This document shows positions 43,610-52,018 of a stretch of DNA of 64,000 nt, piece by piece. The stretch covers positions 1,116,001-1,180,000 of the forward strand of contig NZ_CP023344.1 of the NCBI RefSeq assembly GCF_002310495.1, read 5' to 3'. Under the pieces are notes generated by a model, which saw only the letters and a list, made by a program, of their open reading frames with translations, was not told where the DNA came from and did no database searches. The position numbers were made by a program, and so were the translations under genes. The stretch comes from Nibricoccus aquaticus. GTDB lineage: Bacteria; Verrucomicrobiota; Verrucomicrobiia; Opitutales; Opitutaceae. The first letter of the stretch is position 1. Every line of letters starts with the position of its first letter.

Positions 43610-45715
43610 TCACCGCTTCCGCGCCAAAAACTCCGCCAGCCACTTCTCCTGCAGCTCCGCGTCCATCTTCACCTTCTCGTTGAACGCCCGCTCCCACGGC
43701 TTCGCGTCAAACATCGACGACCCCGCCGTATAGAACCGCCGCGCGTGCGTGAACATCGCCTCATACTTCGCAACCGACTCTGTCATCATCTCCGTCAACT
43801 GCGCCGCGTACTTCGCCTCGCCCGTCAGCTCCAATAATCGCTTCGCCAGCGCCGCCCGCACCTTCAGCCGGTAATACTCCGCCGTCAGCACCAGACACTC
43901 GCTGTCATTCACGAACCGCTGCAACTCCGCCGGATCATTTCCACCCGCCGCGACCGCCGCCTTGGCTATCTCGAGCGAGCGCTGCGCCATCTCCACATAA
44001 AGATCCACGAGCCAATCCGCCCGCATCACATCCTTCGGCTCCCGCCCCGCCGCCAGCTCCACAGCCAGCTCAGCCACCGGCATCGACCGCAGATCGCGCA
44101 CCGCCTCCACGCCATAAGATTGCTGATACAGCGCGATCGTGTACGCATCCACCGGCCGGCTGTAATAACGCTGCCGCGTCAGCCCCGTCGGACCCTGGAA
44201 ACGCACATCCTCGATCTTCGTCCGATAACTCAAAATATCGTCCACCGTCGCCTGCACCCACGCGATCGACACCGGGAAAAAATTCCCGAACCGCACCGCC
44301 GTCACGTTCTGCAACCCCGGCAAAATCGGCCCCGTCAAATCGTACCACACCACCAGCGCCGCGCCCGCCTTCTTGCTCCCGAACTTCTTCCCAAGAAACT
44401 CCGACGCCCACCGCTGCTCCGTCTTCTCGTCGCGCTCCGCCTTCCACAGATACCGCCCTTCGAGCAAATGCCACAGCGGATCTCGCTCAAACGCGTTGAG
44501 CCCCGCCGTCACCTCTTTCCCGTTCGCATCTTTCACGACATCCAGCGTACCCGGCCAGCTCCACGCCTGCGGTGGATAAAACCACGCGCCCTTGAAAAGC
44601 CCCGACTCTTTCCAGTGCTTCACCATCTCACCGATCAGCCGCGGACTCCCCACCCGATAAGGCGTCGCATCCGCCGGATCGTGCAGATTCACGATGTGTC
44701 CCTTGAGCACGCCCTTCCAATCGTTGTGCCGCTCATCCGGCCACGGGCTCGTGATCGTCTCGTCGTTATGCTTCAGCTCCGAGTACAGGTTGTCGTACAT
44801 CGTCGGCAGCTTCGCCTTGAACCCCATGTCGAGCGTCCAGTCGCGGATGATCAGCTTAGGATTTTTCCCCGAGTCCTTCGCCGCCTTGAAAATCACATCG
44901 CGAAACCAAGGCTCCTGCTGATCGAGGGCGAGGGATTCTCCCGGACAAATGTAGAGCCCTACGTTCGGAAACTCCGCGAAATACTTCGTCAGCACCGCCC
45001 GATAATACCCGCGCACAAAATCATCCGGCACCGAGTAACGCGTCGCATCCTTCTCCGCCTCATTCTTCGGCCTCTTCAAAACCTCGGCCTGATGCTCACT
45101 GATATGAATGTTATAAAAATGCGTGAGCACGGTGATGTTCCGCTTCTCACACTCCTCCGCCAGCCAGCGAAACTGTTCCTGATTTCTCCGCACCTCTTCA
45201 CGACTGAACTGCGTCGCATCCGGATACTCCGGCAGCTCCAGGATGTGCGGAAACAAATGCCCCGACCACACGATCAACGTGTTGAGCCGCGCCGACAGCA
45301 GATAGTCCAGATAACGCGTCATCAGCGGACGGTCGAAAAACCACGGAAACCGCTCCGGACTCAGCTCCGACTGGTATCCCCAATTCGGACTCAACATCAC
45401 GAGCACCGCCCCGCGCAGCTCGAAATCCGGCGCCCCCTGCGCATCGACGACATCCTTCCCCAACACCGTCTGCACTCCATAGAGCACACCACCCGGTCCA
45501 CCTGCGATCACCCGTTTATCTCCATCTATCCGAAACGCCTCAGGCGACTTCACCGACGGATCGATCTCAAACACCACGGATTTCCCCGCCGCCTTCATCA
45601 TCTCCTCCGCCATCTGCACCGGCGCCGGCTTATCCGCGCCCTGGGCGAAGCCCGCGGCGATTCCCGCAAAACCAAACAGACCTGCACACCACACACGTTT
45701 CATCGTCGTTATCAT
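43610..45715 (-). CDS. GH20/GH67-like glycoside hydrolase, specificity unknown
   Basis: A 701-residue secreted protein. Signal peptide about residues 1-25 (MKRVWCAGLFG, ends AAGFAQ). Then a GH20b/GH67N-type alpha/beta domain (about 30-105; SPEAFRI...GGPGGVLYGVQTVLG), a TIM-barrel-like region (about 115-450; WFFDRPLMTRYLDYLLSARL) and a helical C-terminus. YICPGESLALDQQE offers candidate acids, but no family-specific pair was identified. Start: ATG 45715 has GGAGG nine to ten bases upstream; ATG 45724 overlaps the GH106 stop as ATGA. Either way it is translationally coupled to GH106, so it likely acts on the same rhamnose-containing glycan, perhaps on a uronic acid. Confidence 0.75.
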   Translation of the reverse strand: MITTMKRVWCAGLFGFAGIAAGFAQGADKPAPVQMAEEMMKAAGKSVVFEIDPSVKSPEAFRIDGDKRVIAGGPGGVLYGVQTVLGKDVVDAQGAPDFELRGAVLVMLSPNWGYQSELSPERFPWFFDRPLMTRYLDYLLSARLNTLIVWSGHLFPHILELPEYPDATQFSREEVRRNQEQFRWLAEECEKRNITVLTHFYNIHISEHQAEVLKRPKNEAEKDATRYSVPDDFVRGYYRAVLTKYFAEFPNVGLYICPGESLALDQQEPWFRDVIFKAAKDSGKNPKLIIRDWTLDMGFKAKLPTMYDNLYSELKHNDETITSPWPDERHNDWKGVLKGHIVNLHDPADATPYRVGSPRLIGEMVKHWKESGLFKGAWFYPPQAWSWPGTLDVVKDANGKEVTAGLNAFERDPLWHLLEGRYLWKAERDEKTEQRWASEFLGKKFGSKKAGAALVVWYDLTGPILPGLQNVTAVRFGNFFPVSIAWVQATVDDILSYRTKIEDVRFQGPTGLTRQRYYSRPVDAYTIALYQQSYGVEAVRDLRSMPVAELAVELAAGREPKDVMRADWLVDLYVEMAQRSLEIAKAAVAAGGNDPAELQRFVNDSECLVLTAEYYRLKVRAALAKRLLELTGEAKYAAQLTEMMTESVAKYEAMFTHARRFYTAGSSMFDAKPWERAFNEKVKMDAELQEKWLAEFLARKR

Positions 45716-45720
45716 AAAAA

Positions 45721-48700
45721 TCATTCCTCCCTCATCAGCCGCACCGGCCCGAGCAAGCCCGCCTTCAGCAGCGGCCGCCCCTTCATGCCGATTTTTGCCG
45801 TCGTCCACGTGACGCGCTCCGCCTCCGGCAACTCCGCGTCGCCGATCAACCGGTTCGCCCACGTATTCGTGACTCCGACACGCAGCTCGTTGTCACCGTC
45901 CTTGAGCGCCCGCGTGACCTCCACGTGATAAGGCGGCGTCCAAGCCACGCCGCAATTCACGCCATTCACATAAACCTCCGCGAGATTCGCCACCTCGCCA
46001 AGATCGAGCCACACGCGCCGCCCGCGACTCGACGCCGCGTTAAACGAAAACACGCGCTTGTACTGCGCCGTCCCCGAAAAATGCCGCACCGCCGCATCGC
46101 TGTGCTTGCTCCAGTCGAAAAGCGCCTCCGCATAAACCGGCGCACCCGGCGCCGCCGGACGTTTCTCAAACGCCACGGTCCAGCTGCCAGTCAGCTCCTG
46201 CATCGCGCGCAAAAACGGCTGATTCGCTCTCTCGCTCTTGAGCATCGCAGTCGTCTTCTCACGAAACACCACAAACACCGACTCCGCCGCCGCCAACTCC
46301 AGTGGCAGCACCGTGCGTCCTTTCTCCCGCCACCAGCTGCGCGCCTCAATGATCTCTCCCGTCACCGTATTCCAAATCTCCGGCACGCTCCCATCCACGC
46401 GAAGCGAAAACTCCAGCGACCGCGTCCGCTCCAATTGATTCGAAACGAAATAAACCTCCACGTCCTCCACGCGCCGATGCGTCCAAGCCACCTTGTCCGC
46501 CTCCTCGCCTTTCTCCATCGCCACAAAATCCCGCGCGATCTTCAGCGAGTCGAGGGTCTCCTCCGTCCACGGCGCATCGATGATCTTCGCACCGAGCTTC
46601 TTCAACTCGCCCACCCGCTTGGCCACTTCCGCCGACAACGGCACCCCGCTCGGATTCATCGGATTCGCGCCCGGTAAAACCAGCACGCCATAACTCGCTC
46701 CGCCAGGCAGCACGATCCGTCCATCCCGCACCGTCGCCAGCCGCAACAGCGCATCACGATTGATCGAGTCGTAAGCATAACCGCGCAACGGATCGGTCCA
46801 GTCCGCCGGATTTGTCGTGTTCGCCGAACTCGAAACCCCCTCCGCCACCGTCTTCATCGGCTGACCGACATTTGCCAGCCGCACCGCCTCACGCTTCACC
46901 GCATCCTCGCCCATCAACCCTGGCAGAACTGTCGTCAACCGCTCCGGCAACACCGCCCGCCGCGGCATTTCCTCGCCCGTAAACACCGCGACATCCACCA
47001 CCGGCACTCCTTGCTGAAGCACCGCCTGCACGCGATGCGCATAAGCGAACCACGCCGCGCCGGGACGCCACCACGTCTGATCGCGCTGAAAGAAAGTACC
47101 CACACCACCCAGCGTCATCCCTGGCTTCCGATCAGGCCACGGATTGTGCATGAAAACATGATACGCGAAGTGATTCACCCCGAGCGCATAGTTCCGGTCC
47201 CCAAGTGCCTTCAACATCCCCGGATGCTCGTCCCACGTCAGCTTCAGCTCGGTGAACGCCTCCGCCCCGATGATCTTCTTCCCATAAACACGCGCCGCCG
47301 AAATCGTATCCCGCATGTCGTTCGGCTTGTCGTGCGTCGGACTCCGCAGCCAGAACTCGCCCATCGGCAAATCCACCTGCTCGAAGTGCCGCATGTTATC
47401 GCTCGTGACCACCGGCGACACACTCTCCGCCGTGAACCGCTTCCCATTCACGCGCGCCAGCTCCGCATAAACGCCGACAAAATTATCCACGATCAACTCC
47501 CCGATCGTCGTCCGCACATCGTGCAAAAACGTCTCCGATGCCTCCGCGCTCTCCACCGGAATCCCCGCCATCGCCGGTAGCCACGGCCGCGGATCGTACC
47601 CACGCCGCCGCTCAAACTCCTTCTGAAAAACCGGCGACCAGTTCTGCGACCCGCACTCCCAGCTATCCAAGTGAAAACCCGCCAGCACGCGCTTGCTCAG
47701 CTCCGGCCCCGCCCGTCGCATCGCCTCGCCAAACCACTGATCGAAATTCAACCGCGCCGCCGCCGGATTAAACTTATCCGCCTCCAGCCCTTTGCCTGCG
47801 CCCGCCGTCTCGTTGTGCTGCCCCGTCGATGTATGGCCGACTCGCAGGATCGTCCACGCTCCCGCCGGCATATCCCAGTTCAATTTCCCATCCGCGCCCA
47901 GCTTCGACGTGAGATCGACCATCGTCCCCTTGGCCACCGCCAGCTTCTCCGGCAAAATATCCGACGTCGTACGCTTCCCGATACGCCAGAGCGCTCCGGA
48001 CTTTCCCTCAAACTGCTCGATGCGCGCCTCGCTCGAAAGCTCCAACCGCGTCACTTTCAAAATCGGTCGCCACTTCGCCGCATCCATATCCTCCGAGCCC
48101 GGCTCCGAACCTGCCGGATCCCACACAAACCGAAAATACCGCGCCGTCGTCTCCGGCAGCGCGAAGGTCGCCTCCCACGCATTGTGCTGCCACCCCTGAC
48201 GCGCCGGCTCGAGCTGCGCTACAAAAAGAAAATCCTTCCCGTCCTCGCTAGCCTCCACGCGCAACCGCAGCCCCTGCATGTTCGTCCCATCCGGCTGCAC
48301 CACGAGCGACCGCGCCGTGAACGACTCCGCAAACGCATACTGAATCCACCCCGCATCCTCCGCCCGATAACGCGCCTTCTCTTTTCCCATCGGCAGCATC
48401 GACGCATCAGCTCCCTCACTCGTCGTCACTACCGGCACCACCGTCCGCGTCGACACGCCCGCGCCCGCCTGCGTCGGAAACGCCAGCACCGCGATGTCGC
48501 GATAATAATTTTCCTTCGTCGGCGGCTGCGGCAGCACGCCCGAAAAAACTTTCCCCGTTTTCCCGCCGCTCACCCGCGTCTCGCTCCACACCACGCGCTG
48601 CATCGAAAGCTCCGGCGTGATCCACGGCCCGCCCGACGTCGCGAATCCATCGCACGCATGCATCGCGATCTTCAGCCCCAGCCGGTCCGCCTCCTTAAAC

Positions 48701-49020
48701 GCATGCATCACCATGCCCCACCATTCCTCTGTGAGCTGTCGCACCGGCGTAATCGGCCACGCGGGAGTCGGCATATCCTGGATCGCCATGAAATACGCCC
48801 CGCCGATTCCCGCCTGCTTCATCGCTTCAAGATCCGCCGTGATCCCTTCGCGCGAAACCGACGCCTGCATCCAATACCAAATCACCCACGGCTTCGCCGA
48901 CTCCGGCGGATTCTGAAAATCGCGCACGAGCGCATACGGTGTTCCCTCCGCCCGCATCGCCGAAACACCAGCGACCAGGATCAAAACGAAAACAGGCAGC
49001 AGACGGGAAAAACGGATCAT
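45721..49020 (-). CDS. GH106 alpha-L-rhamnosidase
   Basis: A 1099-residue secreted enzyme. The signal peptide is at about residues 1-26 (MIRFSRLLPVFVLILVAG). The family start F-x-x-PP-x-x-x-x-P-W-x-x-W-Y-W-M is seen as FQNPPESAKPWVIWYWM, followed by ITADLEAMKQAGIGGAYFM of the catalytic barrel. A sandwich domain with VYVNGVNCG ends the protein (about 1020-1090). GH106 enzymes remove alpha-L-rhamnose, including from rhamnogalacturonan II. It is third in the leftward Gfo/Idh-GPH-GH106-GH20/67 cluster. ATG 49020 is selected since upstream residues are Arg-rich and unrelated. Confidence 0.9.
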   Translation of the reverse strand: MIRFSRLLPVFVLILVAGVSAMRAEGTPYALVRDFQNPPESAKPWVIWYWMQASVSREGITADLEAMKQAGIGGAYFMAIQDMPTPAWPITPVRQLTEEWWGMVMHAFKEADRLGLKIAMHACDGFATSGGPWITPELSMQRVVWSETRVSGGKTGKVFSGVLPQPPTKENYYRDIAVLAFPTQAGAGVSTRTVVPVVTTSEGADASMLPMGKEKARYRAEDAGWIQYAFAESFTARSLVVQPDGTNMQGLRLRVEASEDGKDFLFVAQLEPARQGWQHNAWEATFALPETTARYFRFVWDPAGSEPGSEDMDAAKWRPILKVTRLELSSEARIEQFEGKSGALWRIGKRTTSDILPEKLAVAKGTMVDLTSKLGADGKLNWDMPAGAWTILRVGHTSTGQHNETAGAGKGLEADKFNPAAARLNFDQWFGEAMRRAGPELSKRVLAGFHLDSWECGSQNWSPVFQKEFERRRGYDPRPWLPAMAGIPVESAEASETFLHDVRTTIGELIVDNFVGVYAELARVNGKRFTAESVSPVVTSDNMRHFEQVDLPMGEFWLRSPTHDKPNDMRDTISAARVYGKKIIGAEAFTELKLTWDEHPGMLKALGDRNYALGVNHFAYHVFMHNPWPDRKPGMTLGGVGTFFQRDQTWWRPGAAWFAYAHRVQAVLQQGVPVVDVAVFTGEEMPRRAVLPERLTTVLPGLMGEDAVKREAVRLANVGQPMKTVAEGVSSSANTTNPADWTDPLRGYAYDSINRDALLRLATVRDGRIVLPGGASYGVLVLPGANPMNPSGVPLSAEVAKRVGELKKLGAKIIDAPWTEETLDSLKIARDFVAMEKGEEADKVAWTHRRVEDVEVYFVSNQLERTRSLEFSLRVDGSVPEIWNTVTGEIIEARSWWREKGRTVLPLELAAAESVFVVFREKTTAMLKSERANQPFLRAMQELTGSWTVAFEKRPAAPGAPVYAEALFDWSKHSDAAVRHFSGTAQYKRVFSFNAASSRGRRVWLDLGEVANLAEVYVNGVNCGVAWTPPYHVEVTRALKDGDNELRVGVTNTWANRLIGDAELPEAERVTWTTAKIGMKGRPLLKAGLLGPVRLMREE

Positions 49021-49099
49021 GGCGGAGGAGTTGAAAAGTGAATGAAGGAAAATCGCCCCGCCAGCCGACACGCCGCCAGACGCAAAACGCGCCGGGAAG

Positions 49100-50461
49100 T
49101 TACGTCCTCTGCGCGGCCCGACGACGCTCAAGATCCGCGCGGATCTGCGGCTCAAGCTTCTCGAAACGTCCGTAGAAAAGCACCGGTACGATCGCCAGTC
49201 CGAAGCACGCCGCCGGAATCCACACAATGCCGGCATTGATCGCCGACACGACCGCTGCCGTCGGCTCCGTCTTCGCGACATAACCCGCCGCATCGAGAAT
49301 CCACATTGGCAGCGCCGTGCCCAACCCCGCTCCGGCCTTCAAACAAAACGCCGCACCGATCGCCGTAAGCAGACCCGCCGCGCGAATCCCAGTCTTCCAT
49401 TCGCCGAAATCGACGCTGTCCGAAAGCACCACGAACGGCATCGCCATCGCCACGCCGCTCGCGAGAAACCCGATCGTCCAGCCAGTCAGGATAATTTCCA
49501 CCGACAGCCCATTCTTCACGCCGAGATAAACAATCAGCTGCCCGATCGTCATCCCCAGCAAACCGAGCGCCCACACAGTTCCCTTCGATGCCTTGCGACA
49601 AAACCACGGGAGCAAAACCGCCGTCGCCAGCGACGCAAAATCGAGACTGTTCGCTAGCTTGATCAGATCCTTCCGATGCAGCACGTACTCGAAAAAATGA
49701 GGCGCCACCGAGACACGCGAGATGAAGCCGATCCAGAACAGAAAGCTGCTGATAAAAATAATCACCCACGGCCAGTTTCCCCGCAGCGCGCCAAACGTGC
49801 CCAGAATCGGCTGCGGTTTCGTCTCCACCGCGACCGTCTCCTTCAGATTCCGAAACGCGATGAGAAACAGGATTATCGAGGCTACCGCAAACATCGGCAT
49901 CGCCAGCAAAAATCCTTTGCGATCATCGCCCCCACCTAGCCACACCGCGAACTCGATGCCCGTGAGATTCACGATGAGCACCCCCAGCTTGGAGCCGAAC
50001 ATCCGGAAGGTCGTCAGCGTCACGCGCTCCTTCGAATCCGTCGTGAGCGCCGATAGGATCGACGTCACCGGCGTGTTAATACCGGTATAGATCACGTTGA
50101 AAATGATGTACGTGATCGCCGCGTAGAAGAGCTTGGCCGTCGCTCCCAGATCCGGCGTCAGAAATGTCAGAGTCCCAAAGATCGCGAACGGCCCGCACAG
50201 CCACAGAAACCACGGACGGCTCTTCCCAAAACGACTCCGCGTCTTGTCGAAGATGATTCCCCAGATCGGCGCATCCAGCGCATCCACCCAGCGGGCGATC
50301 AATGCAATCCACGCCACCGCCGCCGCGGAAATTCCATACACGTCCGTGTAGAAGTATGGCAGGTATCCCATGATCCAGCCGAACAACAACTGCCCGCCGA
50401 TATCCGGCAGAGCATAACTAAAACGCGTGGTAAGAGAGGTCTTGCCGGTTGGGGTACTCAC
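49100..50461 (-). CDS. GPH-family sugar:cation symporter
   Basis: A 453-residue inner-membrane transporter of the glycoside-pentoside-hexuronide family (MelB/XynB-like, MFS). Family signs are RWVDALDAPIWGIIFDKTRSRFGKSRPWFLW (about residues 57-87) and DSVDFGEWKTGIRAAGLL (about 345-362), with about 12 hydrophobic segments. It starts with GTG. The gene lies 42 bases after the Gfo/Idh stop and 79 bases before GH106, so all are probably co-transcribed. It likely imports the sugar released by GH106 and its partner, rhamnose or a rhamnosyl oligosaccharide being the best guess. Confidence 0.9.
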   Translation of the reverse strand: MSTPTGKTSLTTRFSYALPDIGGQLLFGWIMGYLPYFYTDVYGISAAAVAWIALIARWVDALDAPIWGIIFDKTRSRFGKSRPWFLWLCGPFAIFGTLTFLTPDLGATAKLFYAAITYIIFNVIYTGINTPVTSILSALTTDSKERVTLTTFRMFGSKLGVLIVNLTGIEFAVWLGGGDDRKGFLLAMPMFAVASIILFLIAFRNLKETVAVETKPQPILGTFGALRGNWPWVIIFISSFLFWIGFISRVSVAPHFFEYVLHRKDLIKLANSLDFASLATAVLLPWFCRKASKGTVWALGLLGMTIGQLIVYLGVKNGLSVEIILTGWTIGFLASGVAMAMPFVVLSDSVDFGEWKTGIRAAGLLTAIGAAFCLKAGAGLGTALPMWILDAAGYVAKTEPTAAVVSAINAGIVWIPAACFGLAIVPVLFYGRFEKLEPQIRADLERRRAAQRT

Positions 50462-50503
50462 AAAAGCGACAGGGTATTTAAGAGAGGAAAAACGCGCGCA
50501 GAT

Positions 50504-51589
50504 TTAACTCATGAGATCCGTCAGTCCGAACCGCCCGAGCACCTCCTTGATTTTCACTGGCCGCCCGATCTGCGTAGACTCCTCCATCGCCTGCATGAGC
50601 GCCACCGTCACGATACCCTCACGCGCATCCGGCTTCGGCGTTTTGCCCTCCGTGATCGAACGCGCGAAGTACTCGATGTAATTCTGATACTCGCCCGCGT
50701 GATGCGAATGCCCGCCGAAGCGGAAATAGTGCGCATCCTGATCCTCAAACGTCTCCACGACCGACTGGCTGCCGATCTTCCACGCATAGCGCAGATCGTA
50801 ATAGTCGCCCTGACTCGCGCCGTTCGCGCAACGCAGGATGCAGCTCATGTTGGAATCACGCTGCAGCGGCACCACCGGCCCCGAGTACGACCCGCTCACG
50901 CGCGCCGTGACGCCATTGGTCGCCTTCATCACAAAGTGGAACGTATCCGGATGCGCGAGACCGAGCGACCGCCCATTCTCGCTGAGCGACGAGTATCCCA
51001 TCACTTCTTCGATGTCCGGCAGATACCAACGCACCAGATCACCCGGATGGCTGATGCAACCATAGAGCCATTTGAACGCATCGTTCTTCGCCCATTCCTT
51101 TTTCAAGAACCAGCGATGATCTGCATGATAGTACGCCTCGACCGTGATGATGTCGCCAAACGCCCCGCTCTCAAAATGCTCCCGCTGCCGCGTGAACGGC
51201 GCGAAAAACCGCGAGCTCTGCCCCACGAAAACCTGCTTCCCGCTCGCTTTCTGCGCATCGAGCACCTCGCGCGCCCGACTCAGATCGTGCAGAAACGGCT
51301 TCGTGCAGATCACGTGTTTCCCGGCCTTGAGTGTTTGGATCACATGATCCGCATGGAGATGATCCGGCGTATAAATCCCCACCACATCCACCGCCGGGTC
51401 CGCCAGCATCGTTTCCAACGACGACGCGTAAACCTTCGGATCGAGTCCAAACTCCGCGCAGCGTGCCTTCCCCAGTTCCTCACTAAGATCGCACAGTCTG
51501 GCAACAGACCAAAGCGGGCTATTCACGCCCGCCGAGATAATGCTGCGGCCTTCGCCGAGTCCAAGAACACCGAGTCCAAGTTTTTTCAT
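50504..51589 (-). CDS. Gfo/Idh/MocA-family oxidoreductase
   Basis: A 361-residue NAD(P)-dependent oxidoreductase. The Rossmann start is LGVLGLGEGRSIISA (about residues 6-20), the EKP-type motif is TKPFLHD with K97, and ISHPGDLVRWYL holds the usual His and Asp. It is the first gene of the leftward cluster and its promoter region carries the TTTCAT..GAAA palindromes shared with the divergent TonB receptor. The protein probably oxidises a released sugar, or is a glycoside-modifying dehydrogenase; substrate unknown. It is not close to the Gfo/Idh protein at 18120 beyond family motifs. ATG 51589 fits the Rossmann strand. Confidence 0.9.
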   Translation of the reverse strand: MKKLGLGVLGLGEGRSIISAGVNSPLWSVARLCDLSEELGKARCAEFGLDPKVYASSLETMLADPAVDVVGIYTPDHLHADHVIQTLKAGKHVICTKPFLHDLSRAREVLDAQKASGKQVFVGQSSRFFAPFTRQREHFESGAFGDIITVEAYYHADHRWFLKKEWAKNDAFKWLYGCISHPGDLVRWYLPDIEEVMGYSSLSENGRSLGLAHPDTFHFVMKATNGVTARVSGSYSGPVVPLQRDSNMSCILRCANGASQGDYYDLRYAWKIGSQSVVETFEDQDAHYFRFGGHSHHAGEYQNYIEYFARSITEGKTPKPDAREGIVTVALMQAMEESTQIGRPVKIKEVLGRFGLTDLMS

Positions 51590-51690
51590 AGGGTTTAAGG
51601 AAGACGGGAACGACCACGCGTAGAGACATGGCCATCGCCTCGATGCAATGACCGGCCAAACACCCGGAATTACATCCAATGCTCACCAAG

Positions 51691-51710
51691 CTTATTTCAT
51701 GTGAAATAAG
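51691..51710. promoter_or_regulatory. Operator palindrome (Gfo/Idh side, long)
   Basis: CTTATTTCA and TGAAATAAG form perfect 9-base arms around TG. It lies about 100 bases upstream of the leftward Gfo/Idh start. It is the same sequence type as the palindrome at 51929-51950. Confidence 0.75.
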
Positions 51711-51723
51711 AGCAAGCCCTCTT

Positions 51724-51733
51724 TTTCATGAAA
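51724..51733. promoter_or_regulatory. Operator palindrome (Gfo/Idh side, short)
   Basis: TTTCATGAAA, a perfect 10-base palindrome with its centre 28 bases from that of the 51691-51710 site. For the leftward genes it is upstream of the long site, the same order as on the receptor side. Confidence 0.7.
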
Positions 51734-51890
51734 CATTAAATTATTGGATCACCTCACAACACTAAACAACCCCCTGCCCACCCCACACCTCTTACAACTC
51801 ACAAACCAGACCCAGACTCATCAAAGCATACTCCGCAGGGAGACCACCAATCGCCCACACGCTTCAGGCGCAGCTCAACCGCAAAAACTA

Positions 51891-51920
51891 TTGACACTCA
51901 CTTTTCATGAAACACAGAAT
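51891..51920 (+). promoter_or_regulatory. Sigma-70-type promoter of TonB receptor 2
   Basis: A perfect -35 box TTGACA (51891-51896) and a -10-like CAGAAT (51915-51920) are 18 bases apart. The short palindrome TTTCATGAAA (51903-51912) lies in the spacer and the long one just downstream, so a bound repressor would cover the promoter. Confidence 0.65.
51903..51912. promoter_or_regulatory. Operator palindrome (receptor side, short)
   Basis: TTTCATGAAA, identical to the site at 51724-51733, placed between the -35 and -10 boxes of the receptor promoter. Confidence 0.75.
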
Positions 51921-51928
51921 TAAGGCTC

Positions 51929-51950
51929 TTTTATTTCATATGAAATAAAA
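51929..51950. promoter_or_regulatory. Operator palindrome (receptor side, long)
   Basis: A 22-base perfect palindrome with arms TTTTATTTCAT and ATGAAATAAAA. It would overlap the transcription start or the first transcribed bases of the receptor gene, 68 bases before its ATG. Confidence 0.8.
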
Positions 51951-52018
51951 TAAATACCCTGCCTCCCGCATTTGCGGACGACTTTAGCCGTACCGACTCC
52001 CCCAACCCATAGCATAGC

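Larger units (their letters stand above)
51590..52018. promoter_or_regulatory. Divergent control region of GH106 cluster and TonB receptor 2
   Basis: This 429-base gap is AT-richer than the rest of the window and free of phrase repeats. It holds four palindromes of the TTTCAT..GAAA type arranged as a mirror image (long, short, then short, long), plus a promoter for the receptor. One regulator is likely to control both directions; no regulator gene is adjacent. Confidence 0.75.
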
